NCBI RefSeq assembly: GCF_014805685.1
Contig: NC_060885.1
Coordinates: 31,577,132 to 31,641,131 of the forward strand
DNA from: Silurus meridionalis
Taxonomy: Eukaryota > Chordata > Actinopteri > Siluriformes > Siluridae
Reading direction: 5' to 3'
Length of the DNA stretch: 64,000 nucleotides
Part shown: piece by piece, positions 26,792 through 38,579 of the stretch
Position numbering within the stretch: the stretch's first letter is position 1
How the letters are laid out: each line of letters begins with the position of its first letter
The notes under the pieces: model-generated
Database searches by the model: none
Seen by the model: only the letters and a program-made list of their open reading frames with translations
What the model was told of the DNA's origin: nothing
Made by a program: the position numbers and the translations under genes

Positions 26792-29700
26792 CTAATGTGT
26801 GCAAAGACGAAGTGGAGGATCTCTGGGAGGAGAGGCCCTGTGGCTGGGAGTGCTGAGCATGCGGGTACTGTGGTTTGCGTTTGGGTGATCCAAGCCCGGT
26901 GTGCCCTCTTTGACCTCAGTGTCCAGTTGAGCCGGGCATTCAAAGTGCACACAGTGAAACACCTGGAGTGAGAAACAACAAGAATATTCCTCTTTTACCA
27001 CAGAAATTTCCATAAATTAAAAAACACCACTTTTTTCTGTTTATAATTTCGGGTAATATTGTGCAGCTCCTGTTACTACAAATGTTATAACATTAACTAT
27101 CAAAAATCGACCGATTAATCGGCACAAATAGTTGAATCCATTTTTCCATACCATTTTTCCGACTTTCTGTCTACTGTCATTACGAAAGCGCCCTCTAGAG
27201 GCGTGTCACTGACAACACATGCTGCTTGTTTTTACAACCGAGTATGCGTGCTGCACGGCGAGCGCAATATTTACTATTTATGAAGAAGATTTATCTATTA
27301 ATTAATAAATTCATATTTATTTTATTTAGCAAACGATTCAATACTGTTATGTTTGTAATAAAGTTCAGCACTATTATACACGGATTGTTATTAGTTTTTT
27401 CAAAAACTAGCGGTCGATTAAGTGATTATCGGGAAGTACGATCAAACCTAGATATCGATAAAATCCACAAGAAAATGCTAAAAAACTCAAATGGTGACCT
27501 TACTCTCACCTCATTAGCAGTGTTGTGTGTCCCCACAATGCGAATGAAGGAAGCCGGCTGTCTCTCAAAACGCAGAGTCTGCCATGACCTATGTAGAAAA
27601 GACAAAGAGTTTGAGTCAGTTACTTAAATGTACAAAGGGACAATAGATTGTGGACACCTGACTGGGAAGATGTACTTGTGTAGATTTGAGCTCCTTTAGG
27701 CAGAAGGGTGTTAGTGAAGTCAGGTACTGATGTATGTGAGGGGTGTCAGTGTTCACATTCATCCCAAACATGTTCAATAGAGTCAGAGCTCTACAGCAGG
27801 AAAAATCGAATGCTACCACATCCAAAAGACAAACTATACAAATGCGTGCCTCGAACTTCTGAGCAAAAGGTCATGTGTCATGTGCAATCAGAGATTGAGA
27901 ATAAAGGTTTCAGTAAAACCCATTTATATATGATACCTCCTGAAAAATCTCACCTGCATGCCACTCGAGTGCGATCCACCACTCTGACCCAGTGCTGCTG
28001 ATTAGCAGAGAGCTCCACATAGTAACTGTAACTTCGCTCATCGCAGTCCCACAACAACAACCTACAAACACATACAACATATTATATATATATTTTTAAT
28101 ATACTGTATAAATATTACCAAGTCATATGATCCTACTCCAATTTTTCCTATTATTTCCAACTGAAATGTGCCAGATGACCTATCACTATCAGAAACCAAA
28201 ATGACATGCAAATCATTTTCAGAAAAGCTTAACTTGAACATTCCTAGATTCTCAAGTCTGAATTGGCTTTTTTATTGATTGTTTTTGTTGCAGAAAGAGG
28301 AGATGATGGCCACGACTGTACCTTATGGAGCTGATTAGGTAAGGCTGGGCGAGCTGGATGACGATGGCTCCGGAGCCCAGCTGGTGGCAGGTGTATCCCG
28401 AGTCCCAGTCGTAGTGGCTTGTGTCTCCGTTTAACAGGGCATTTCGACAGCGGCTCACGCCTTCCACCACACTCGCACACGTCTGAACCGTCGCTATGTT
28501 CTCACTGGGGACTAGAAAAAGTCATTCGGAGTAACTGCGGGAGTTTATAACGCTATATAAACCTGTCAAAAGTTGACCGAACAAATCTATAAAATATCCC
28601 GATGTTCCACTTTAATTTCATTGAAAAAAAAACTTTCCTTAACATTTCAGCTTTACAGAACTTTCTTGCAATCATTAACTGTCCAATTAGTGTGTTTCTG
28701 CATTTAACTAAGAAACAACAGGAACCTACTGTCTGCAGGAGAATATGGACCATGAAGTTTACCATTTACTGCTATTAAAGTGATACGGACAATTAATATT
28801 TTTCAAAGGTTCTCAGACGGTTTGCTTCCACCTTTCCCTGGAACCGTCATAAAATTTGTACTCGTGTCTTGCCATTTCTTTTTAGACGTAAATAAACATT
28901 AAATAAATAAACAAACAGAGAAAAAGAAACCTATAATCACGCATTTACAGTCTATCAAATAACACATAAATATCAACCAGGTTACCCAGAAGGCCGCTCT
29001 CCAGGATGAAAGGATGCTGTGTGTACATACACTCCAGAGCCACCAGATGGAAGACCTTGTTCACGGTGTTGTGTGTCCCAACAACACGGATAAACCTGTA
29101 CAAAAACGCCATTGACACGAGGCAACGCGTTATTGACTGCACTAATAATACAAAGTGTGAAATGTATTACTATTCAGCCAAATGTCAATAAATGTTAATT
29201 ATAAAGTAATAATTATTCATCATCTCAATGATAAGTTGAGATACACGCACTAAACGGATTTCATGTCTTATCCTTTAATCCTGTTTGTTTCGCGTCACGC
29301 TGCTGCACTACTTGCGCCACTAGGTGGCAGTGTTTCATCCGTGCAAAATAACATTAACCTGCAAACACGGGGTTGGAAATAGAGGTTCTGCCAGGAGCGA
29401 CACAGGAACTTGGAGTGATCCACCACACGCACCCAATCCAGCTCGTCCATAGACACCTCGATGTAGTACGAGTAAGATCTAAGAAGGATAGAACAGATTT
29501 AGATATGATTTCTTAGGCATCTTTTTTATTTTTTAAGCCAAATATTAATTAACAAAATCAACAACAGTGTTAAAAAGCATCAGGGGTGTGTACATTGTGT
29601 TTATTCGTTTTGCAATTTAACCAAACGCTTTCGATCCTTTTTCGATTGAATATTGAAAATAATTTCTATTACTATTTTACTTTTATATTGAACCACAGAT

Positions 29701-30472
29701 TTAAAAAAAATAAAATTCCACTGAAAATTCAATAAAAATGTACAAGTTTGTATTCTGTATTTCTTTACCAGTTGGTCATTTTGTATTAAACGAAAGTACA
29801 GCAAATCGGAAAATCTGAAGGAAAGCTGGCACAAGCACAACTATCAAACCAGTGACTATAAAAAAAAACCCTGGTCCTGTGAAGCTCCTTTAAAGCGATT
29901 TCTTTTACCTGCTGTCTTTATCCCAGAGCAGCAGGCGGACGTGGTTGATGATAGACGGCTGGCCCAGACGGATTTGGATCCCTGCACTGCGTCCGTCCTC
30001 TTCTATCGGATGCCTGGTAAAGCCATGGTCCAGGTCGTAGTTCTGAGTGTCTCCGTCCAGCAGAGCCGACTTCAACTCCCCTTTAACTACCACGGCGCCG
30101 TGCTTCATTGTGGCTATGTTCTCTTCTGGCACTGCACACACACACACGAGAATAGACTTAGAATCACAGCAAAAGCATAAAAAAATTCAAAAGCAGGTGA
30201 ATGTTTAAGTATTTATAAAAGTGGGCTTTTAAAGAAGTCTAAAGGTGTGTGGATTTTTCAATAAGCACAAACTTGTGGTCAAGAAGGTGGTCAAGAACAA
30301 ACAAGAACCGCCAATTACACAGACTGTACGTGTGGGTACTCGAGTGCTGTTTGCTTTTTATTTCATGCGTATTCTACAAGACGAAACTCTACGGTGATGT
30401 TGATTTAATCCTTTAACCTCTCAAAAGGTCATATCCTGATCTTCCCTGATAACAGGAATTTAAACGTGACAG

Positions 30473-30525
<53 letters not shown>

Positions 30526-32593
30526 TTTTGACCAATCTCATGTTAATCTCGAGTACCTATAGAGTAGTAATGCATCCTTTATATCTTTAGTCTTAGCTCG
30601 ATCAGATTTATAAAACGAGATACAGCTTTACGCTTCTCTGCAAACCCCTGGAGGCGTGGCTGTGGGCGGAGCTAAAAGAGTTGCGAGTGTGCGCATTTTT
30701 GATCCGGAATCGGATCCCGAGTCTGAACATCAAGAACAGCAGCAGCAACGCCGATTTCAGCAGGATGCGTCTATATGGTGTCTATATGGGAAGTGCTAAA
30801 TAAGGTTCTCCTTTCCTCACATCCAAAAACACACTTCTTTGAAGACGTTCTTCTGCCGACGACTTCTGTAACCGAATGAAGCACGGTGGTGGGTGTGCTC
30901 CTGCTCGTGCTCGAGCTCCTGCTCTGGTGCTCTGGTTGCTGCGTGTCCATACAAAGAATGCTTGGAAGAAAAAAAACTCTGAAACTCCCACAAGAAGTGT
31001 ATTTGGCACAGAAATACTCCGTCATAGATCCAAGTTGTTAGCTTGGTGGCTAATATTCCATCATTTGTTTGGAATATAGAGTAAATACCGAGCATGCCGC
31101 GGTAGTTGAGCTCCATGTCCCTCCTCTCCGAGCGAGTCTGGATGGCGTCGAGCAGCTCGTCGGCGCTCAGGAGGCCAGAGGGCCGGACCACGTTCAGCAT
31201 TTCGGTCAGGCTCATTAAGGGCAGCCGTACCGCTGACATCACATCGCGTGCTCCGGGGTCCTCGCTGTTCTGTTTGCACCAGCGGCATAGCGCCTGGAAG
31301 ATCTCCCTCTCGCTGGCCGCGAACGAATCTCGCCGCACCACCGTCAGCAGGGCAGACTGAGAAACAGAGAGCGAACGACACAAAAAGTCAGAGGGTCAAA
31401 TGTAAAGTTCACATGATCACATTTCTGTCATTCCTGCTACCTATTAACCTTAGTATCAATTATCACCAACTTTCGTTTTCCTATACTGCATATGATGCAA
31501 TAACATCAGCCTGTTGCCTGCTCAGTACAAATTACACGCTTTTATTTATTCGACTTTATGCTTATTAAAAAACAATAAATCCCCTTCAAAAAATATTTGA
31601 TACTAGTACTGATACTACTAAAAATATAAGATAAATGTATTAATCCCCTTAAATGGGTAGTCAAATAAATTTTCTACTACAATTATTATCAGTAGTAGTA
31701 GTAATTATATATATCAGTATATCAGTGCGTCTCCTTGTCGCTAACCTTGGAAAGTGCGAGAAAGCCGTCGGACTTGAGCACCTCCACGGCGTGCCGGTCC
31801 ATGTAGGAGCAACATGCCTCAGCCAGGCTGCTCAGGTGGTACAGACTGGCCACGTCAAAGATCAGACTCACGTTCTGCGCGTTGAGCAGCGTGCGCAGGT
31901 AGTCACAGGTGGAGGCCTCCAGTGGCTGCAGGCCGTAGCGGTGCGCCAAGCCTAGGAAGTCCAGCAGCGTTTCCTCTTTTGCCTCGCTCAGGATGGCTCG
32001 GCCTGTGTACAGATAGCGCAGGAGCATGGAGAACGCTTCCTCCCGGGTGTCCTCCAGGCGGACCTCGGCTTGCGGCTGAGACTCTCTCATCCCGCCATAC
32101 AGCAGGGCTCTGATCAATGAGGAGCAGGGAAAGAAGTGTGTTGGCTGCAAGCTTAACCGGCTGGTAAATAGTAGTATTATATCTAGTGTTGTTTCATGGA
32201 GCAGTAGAGGTCGACCGATTCGTCGGTTTTGTTGATTTATCAACACAACAATTAAATGCTGGAAAAAAAAAATCGGCAAAATCCATACGAGTAGTTTTTC
32301 CGGGTTAAATCAGTTGCTGGAGCGGCCGAGAAAATAATTATATAGTACGAGAGCGGCCTCTAGAGGCGAACTACTGATGCACAAGATTTCACAAAAGTGA
32401 AGTGTTACCTGAAGTACTGACAACGAGCAGCCAGAATGACCCTGTGAGCAGGAAACCGCTTTTCCTCCACGAGAAACGTGACGTCGCTGTATTCCTCGGC
32501 GGGCACCAACGCTGCCAGCTGCTCGGACAGGAGGTGCATGTGGTCGACCTCAGCCGCCGAGCCCAGCGGGCGTAGAGGGTGGCTGTCGCTCAT
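26792..32593 (-). CDS. btbd9: btbd9, BTB/POZ domain protein 9 (10 coding exons)
   Basis: Coding exons on the minus strand are 32593-32409, 32109-31746, 31356-31089, 30131-29909, 29478-29359, 29095-28986, 28511-28322, 28061-27954, 27588-27510 and 26962-26792. They sum to 1818 nt, or 605 aa plus stop (human 612 aa), with all junctions in frame. I chose ATG 32593 because MSDSHPLRP matches the vertebrate start; an in-frame GTG lies 9 bases upstream. Domains: BTB about 26-130 (DVTFLVEEKRFPAHR), BACK about 135-240, and two discoidin (F5/8 type C) domains at about 275-405 and 425-560, each with a GTHNT motif. The C-terminal tail is divergent and Pro/Ser-rich. BTBD9 is a Cul3-type ubiquitin-ligase adaptor, linked in humans to restless legs syndrome. 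No frameshift or missing domain was seen. Confidence 0.97.
27105..27460 (+). mobile_element. MITE-like family 'GAGGTCGAC', copy 3
   Basis: The copy runs from 'atcgaccgattaatcggcac' through the core 'gccctctagaggcgtgtcac' and 'aaagttcagcactattatac' to 'gcggtcgattaagtgattat'. It sits in the last btbd9 intron, about 50 bases from exon 9. The 133-aa plus ORF that covers it is spurious and runs antisense into exon 9. Confidence 0.8.
27640..27830 (-). mobile_element. Tc1-like element fragment in btbd9 intron 8
   Basis: In reverse orientation it contains 'catgtttgggatgaatgtga' (related to the transposase HLWDEL region), 'acatcagtacctgactt' and an end similar to 'caggtgtccacaatc'. It is part of the recurring internally deleted Tc1 family. 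Confidence 0.7.
30474..30523. repeat. (CA)n microsatellite in btbd9 intron 3
   Basis: About 25 perfect CA units in the roughly 960-bp intron between coding exons 3 and 4. Confidence 0.95.
32205..32395 (+). mobile_element. MITE-like family 'GAGGTCGAC', copy 4 (truncated)
   Basis: Only the left half is present: TAGAGGTCGACCGATTCGTCGG at the start and GCGGCCTCTAGAGGCG near the break. It lies in the intron between the first two btbd9 coding exons, directly before the donor of the upstream exon. Confidence 0.8.
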
Positions 32594-32849
32594 GGCTGCC
32601 ACTTACATCTATTGAAAAAAAAGATGATGACCTTTTTGATTACTGGGATGTAGAATAATCAAGCAGCATTCACCCTATTAAACAATAGGGATATGCTTTA
32701 GAAGCTAATCATTGGGTTATCATCAAAAAATGCTTATAGCAGTAACAGCTGACCTGATACACAAGTTCTTTTCATCTATTGTGCTTTTTTTGGTAATATG
32801 AGCATCATCATCATAAGGGCAGCATGGTGGAGATACTGAGCTCGGGTTA

Positions 32850-33005
32850 CCGTCTGAGCAGTGTTTCACAAGTTCCCACGGCTTTCCTGTTTTACTCCCA
32901 CTCTCTCTGTAAATGGGTTAGCTATGCTAAACTGCACATAGGTGTGAGAGAGTGTGTGACGGACTGCGTCCACGGTCTGAATTCCTAACTAAAAATGATA
33001 ACGTG
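32850..33005 (+). mobile_element. SINE-like fragment ('gcagcatggtgg')
   Basis: The text begins 'gggcagcatggtgg', continues 'ggctttcctgttttactccc' and 'gctaaactgcacataggtgt', and matches the common vertebrate tRNA-derived SINE type with 'tttcctcccacagtcc' and 'ttgcccataggtgt'. A fuller relative lies at 52190-52415. Confidence 0.55.
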
Positions 33006-33329
33006 ATTTAGGTAAGAGTGATTCTGATAACGCATATCATTGAATAATGATGGTAAATGTGTTACTTCAAAAGATAAAGCTTAATTATTGCATAGCTGTG
33101 TGCCTTTTAGGACCTCTCAGGACACACATATTTGCTGGAGAAGCAAAGGGGTGGAATTGCTATGAAATAGTATTGCAGCCACCCTAGATTGCCACCCCAG
33201 CATCACCATGGGGTATAACTTGGCAACCCCAATTGTAAAAAGCTGTCAAAGCTTGAGAGGCTTTTCACTTGTGACATTAGAGCACAGTAAAATTCTTGCT
33301 CGCCATATCCCAGATGTTAGGATTCTGAG

Positions 33330-33470
33330 TTCAGCCATGATACAGCGCCCCTTGAGCACACAGGGTTAAGGGCCTTACTCAAGGGCCCAGGGTGGCAGCT
33401 TGGCAATACTAGGACTTAAATCTCCGAACCTACCGATATCAGTAATCTACAACCGTATATTCCTTTCTGT
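33330..33470 (-). mobile_element. tRNA-derived SINE (minus orientation)
   Basis: The stretch 'cagccatgatacagcgcccc', 'gggttaagggccttactcaa' and 'gggcccag' is shared with 42705-42850. The right part corresponds to a reversed, decayed tRNA-like promoter. It is a fish SINE class with the 'gccttactcaagggcc' body. Confidence 0.65.
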
Positions 33471-34136
33471 AAAATGCCTAAAGACCCACATAAATACGAA
33501 GACTTATTCTATGGCTGAGCTCTTTCCAGCTCAACCCATCTAGTAGACAGGTTTCAACTGGGCTACAATTGGGAGGGATTTTAACGCGTGACCTGGCAAC
33601 CTTGAAAACAGACACAAGCACTTCCTTATTGTACAGTCCTCAAATTCCAGCATACATGTGTATTTGCGTGGATGTAATCATAACATTTTTAAACAGACAT
33701 CTCCAATTAGATGATGATTCACATAGGCATATGTAACTACCCAAATGAAACCCTAAAAAGCAGAGATATAAACGAATATTCCTGAACCCGCCGCCATTTT
33801 AATTTCAGGCGATCAGGAGTAGCCAATATCGTTCTTGATATAAGTTGACAGACAGCAAAAAGGACTAGTTGCAGCCAATCAAAATGCAGGGGGTGGGCAC
33901 GTCAAAATCAAAAAAGCTGTTAGGGAAAAACAACGCAAATTCACCTCGGAGCTAATAGCAAGGGTTATAATTCGTGTTTCAGTATTTGTTGTGTATTTAA
34001 AGAGAATAAATGAAGGGAAAATAAAGTCTTAAACGGTTGAAATGCAATTAAAATACGTGTTTAATGAATATGAATTCAGTAATGGGGTTTGTCCAGCTCT
34101 GTATACGTACATATTTGAATAAATCGTTTTACTTAC

Positions 34137-34275
34137 CAATCAGGAAAAGCAAGATCCGTCTATTCTTTGTGTGAAAATCGATAATTTTGCGATAAAGCCA
34201 ATTAAATGGAAGGCTTTAGAAAGGAAAGGTCCTTTATATAGATTTCGCAGCCCCGAGCGCCGAACGGGATGTTTT
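34137..34275 (-). promoter_or_regulatory. btbd9: Probable non-coding first exon and promoter of btbd9
   Basis: On the minus strand a strong donor, TGATTG then GTAAGTAA, lies at 34137/34136. The first coding exon is preceded by a clear acceptor, CTTTTTTTTCAATAG, ending at 32609 and only 15 bases before the ATG. Together they imply a 5'UTR exon here, spliced over a 1.5-kb intron. The region 34240-34340 is more CpG-rich than its surroundings. The 5' end of this exon cannot be placed from sequence. Confidence 0.55.
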
Positions 34276-34734
34276 CAGAGAAAAGGCGCCGCTTGACAGA
34301 TCGATCATATCGCCCCCTGGTGGCGAGGAGCGCAGACCAGTATTCAGCTGTCAATACCATACATCACCGAGGCCGCCATGTTGGAAAGGTCCCATATTTT
34401 TTATTCCCCATTGACTTTCACAAATCTGGTTTTATTCACTGCTGATATTATTGTGCCTCAATAGGTTTTCCCTGGACACTTTATTTGGAAACACCTTACT
34501 ACTGGAAAGTTCATACATTGATCCAGTCAGCCAATCGTATCAAAGACATACATTCATCTAGAGACAGGACTTTGGGTCAACCATTCACTTTGAACCACAA
34601 AAACGTGATGTCATGAACATAGACTGATTATTTATTCAAAAAGGACATTCACAAATCATGTTTTAGAGAGTATTCTTACCAGCAGCATATCAGTACGTAA
34701 TGGTAGCTGTGATGCCTCAGACCAATGCCTCACC

Positions 34735-35070
34735 CCCACCTTGGTGGTAGTTTAGTGCTTAAGATCCAAAGGTCCTGAGTTCAAATCCCAATCACACCAA
34801 ACAGCCACTCTTTGAGCAAAGCCCTTAACCCCATAGCTGCTCAGATGTATGGCCAGAGTTCACTGGACAGGTAGAGATGGGGAAGTAGGTAGTTCAGTGG
34901 TTGATTACTAATCAGGAGCTCAGGGGTTCAAGCCCTGGTATTGCCAAGCTGCTTTTGATCAATGCCCTTAACCCTTTGTGGCTACCTCCAGGGTACTGTA
35001 TCATGGTTGACCCTGCGCTCAATGCCAAGAAAGAATTTCACTGTGCTGTACAAATGACAAGTAATTATTT
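34735..35070 (+). mobile_element. Two adjacent tRNA-derived SINEs
   Basis: Each unit has a tRNA-like head. The first has 'ggtagtttagtgcttaagat' and 'ggtcctgagttcaaatccc'. The second (from about 34880) has 'ggtagttcagtggttgatta' and 'ggggttcaagccctgg'. Both have the 'gcccttaacc' body, and the second ends with 'aatttcactgtgctgtac'. They fill most of the btbd9-glo1 gap. Confidence 0.7.
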
Positions 35071-35743
35071 TTTTTTCTTTTTGCAATACAAAGGGCTGCT
35101 TGTGAAAGGGCTAAAGTCTGTCTGTCTGAACCAAAAAAATAAAAACAAACTATATGTGCTGTATTGAATTGCGTAATTTTTTTCCGTTTTGCATTGAATC
35201 ACATTGTGTTGAATCAAAGCAAAATCGAATCGCACTGCAACGTAATAGTGGAGAATTGGGTCACATCGGTAATATAAATAAGAAAAAAAAAACAGGCATT
35301 TGACAAGCAGTATTTAGTTTTATTGTTTGTATCTACTATTAATGTAATAGAGATAAGTAGAAGAGAGCTTTATAATAAAATAAAATTTCTTAAACAAATG
35401 TAGTGTGCCGTGTTAATGAATTCAATTGCCAATTAATGGACAGGAATGACTATACAAGCTGTTCATGCTGTTTGTAAGGTTAGTTTGTGATACGGGTTTC
35501 ATTATTAGTGTCTAATCGTGTCAGTGATGAGTTTCATGATGAAGCTCGTCGGCTCATCCCGGCTCTTTCGGTCATTCAGCACCGGCTGCACCTCGCAAGC
35601 TGCTCCTGATTGACCCTCTCCGCCAAAAGAGGACCGTGTGTGAGGTCATAAAAGGACGGCTCAATTTTTTTCCATTCGTTCTCTTTTTGTCAGCTTTCTC
35701 TGTAAACGTCTGCGCTTCTGATCGCGGGGTCGCGGCGGCGTCC

Positions 35744-37602
35744 TTACGAGGTGATGGACACCATGCTGTTGGGGCTCAGAATCTCAATCCAGTAGCCGTC
35801 TGGATCCTGAATAAAAGCCAGACCTTTCATTTTACCTGAAACAAGAGACAAGGGAGCCAGTGAAATAAAGAAATATAGAATATGACTGAAATAGAAAAAG
35901 AGCGAGAGAATCACAAAAAAAAAAAACACAGTGGAAGAAGAACAGATAAAACTAAATCAAAGCAAATACATGTGGTGGAAAAAAAAATAAATAAATAAAG
36001 AGCGACATAAAGCAACTGAAAAAAAAAGCAACTAAAGTAGAAAGAAAATGAACAGAAAGAAAAGGAAGAGAACGAACAAACAAACAAGAAAAAGAAGTAC
36101 CAAGAAAAAGAAGGAGAGAAAAGAAGGTGGAAGAAAAAAAAATGGAAAGAGAGAAAGTAGAAAGAAAAGCAAAAGGCAAAAGGATAGACGGAAAAATACA
36201 CCGTGATGAAGAAAGAAAATCTCAGTGACAATTTAAAAGAGAAATAAAGGAAGTGTTAAAAAATAAAACAGAGAGAATGAAAGAAAAGACACAAAGGGAG
36301 ATAAAGAAAGGCAGCTAGATAGACTAATAAAACCAAACAGAGGGGAAGAAGAGAAAATCACCATCATCAGGCTTTTTAACAAAGGTCACTCCCTGCTCCT
36401 CGAACAGCTTGCAAGCGGCGTGGACATCTGGCACGGCGATTCCTATGTGGCCTGGAACAAGGTAAAAAACACACACAATTTATACACTGATCCTCAACGC
36501 AGAGTCATTCCCTCTCCTCTTGACCTTCTTATATGGAGTAGAAAAAACTCTGAAGACCTGCTCACACAAAATGTCTGTCTGTGTCACTTCTGCAAGATTT
36601 TCTGTATAAGACAATAACGGAAAATAGAGTGCGATGAACTTTAAATTTCTTATTAAAACTAGAATTTTAATTTCCTGTTTGTGGTCAAATGTGTGGTAAA
36701 TGGTGCAAAAGTCATCGCTGGACATTCGTTCTTCTCAGCAGTGCATAAGAAGCAGTTGATTTCGGTCAGGTGATCGTTTTGATACGTCACATGCCCACGT
36801 TGCCGCGAGCTCTGAATTCACTGAACTTAAAATAAAATGTAATTGTAAGCTTGAGTAGTGTACGTAGGGCTGGAACGATTCCTCAAGTTACTCGATTACA
36901 AAAATCCGATTGGTCGATTTAACTACACACGGAGCACTGAGTTTCCCACGGACCATTATTACTGACGCACCATCCGCAAACTCTGAAACTCTTTGGACAG
37001 GTAACACAGAAGATGCTGCAGAATGAAAAATGGAGGAACGGAGCAAAAACAGCGAGGGATGAGGAGAAGATTTAGGCCAAAGAAACTGCCAGAAAGTTTC
37101 CAATGTTTGTATTTTGATATAATATGGCGATTAAATTCACTAAATGGGTTTAGTTTTCGCCGATATTCTTGTATGCAATTTTAGCAAAAGTGTTGCTCTT
37201 AAATAAAGAAAAAGTAAATTCTTATCCGAATACTCGATGGAATAATCGTTAGAATACTTGATTACTAAAATAATCCACAGCAGCAGCCCCAGTACGTAGC
37301 ATTCATATCTTGCGATAGCGCATGTGGTTGATATTAAAGGCGCCAATTCATTGGTTTTGTCGATTAATCGGCACCGATATTTGATTTCTGTAACTATCGG
37401 CAAAATGTAATACTGATAGTTTTTCCGGGTTTCAGTCCCCTGTCATTACAAGAGCGGCCTCTAGAGGCAAATCACTGATGCCACGTGCTGTTTGTTTTTA
37501 CATGCGAGACTGTGCGCTGCTTGGAGAGTGCAATATTACATTTATTATTTATATAATTATATTTTTTAAATTAATATAATCGTATTTATTTAATTTCAGA
37601 AG

Positions 37603-37645
<43 letters not shown>

Positions 37646-38548
37646 AATAATAATAAAGTTCAGTACTATTTTACATGGAGTTTCCCCCCACACTATCCAT
37701 TTTAAAAACTACACTGTCTAACCAAGTACAATTTGATGAGACATCGGGACTCACCAAAACCTCGAGGGTCTGAGTTTCCGTTATGGTAAGACAGGCTTTC
37801 GTCTGTCTCCGAACCCCAGTTGCTACAAAAAAAAAAAAAAAAGTATCAGTAAGAAAAGTGTAATGAACGACCGAAATCTTTTCAATATAACTGACGCACT
37901 TACTGCGTGAGCTCGATAGTGGCTCGGCGTGAGAAAGTCCACGCCGTCCTCTCTTTGACGTCAGCCGGGATTTCTTTTTTGTCCTCGTAACCCAGGAAGT
38001 AGAGAGAAAAGCGCATGGAGGGGAAATCGAATTTCTGCAGCAGGCTGTGAAACAAATGTGGCGTAAAAAACATTTATGTAGATATATATATGAAATCTTG
38101 TGACAAACCTTATACCCAGGTCTAATGTTTCCCTAAAGCCTGAGGGGGTTGAACAGAACAGGTCTCCAGGTGCGTACTTAAACACATCAGGTACCATAAA
38201 CTGGGTATGAATCTGCATCAAGCAGTTTCATTAGAATGGCAGGAAAAGACATGATTGTTTTGCGTGATTTTAGAGTCTGGATTGCAGGAAAGTGCTTGTT
38301 TGCAATAGATGGATATTTTATTATAGAGTTTTAATGACCAAATCCTGCTCTAATGTCTTGCCTTCACTGTAAGTACCTACTCATTAGCTAATTTGTTTTG
38401 ACTACATTAATAAGGAAGGAAGGAAGACTGATAGATAGAGACAGACAGATATTAAATAGATAGATGGACAGACAAACGGGTATTAGATAGATTGATAGAC
38501 AGACTGAGAGATGGACAGACAGACCGAGCCAGACAGATAGATAAACTA

Positions 38549-38579
<31 letters not shown>

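Noticed and set aside
27226..27627. 133-aa plus ORF
   Set aside because: It covers MITE-like copy 3 and the antisense of btbd9 exon 9.
31061..31381. Alternative-frame ORFs over btbd9 exon 3
   Set aside because: They are shadows of the GC-rich BACK-domain exon; the frame that continues BTBD9 is on minus at 31356-31089.
32594..32602. Upstream in-frame GTG as btbd9 start (three extra residues)
   Set aside because: The ATG at 32593 matches the vertebrate MS(N/D)SHPLRP start; GTG initiation is unlikely here.
35911..36231. 106-aa Phe/Ser-rich minus ORF that looks like a membrane protein
   Set aside because: It is the polypyrimidine complement of the polypurine tract in glo1 intron 5.
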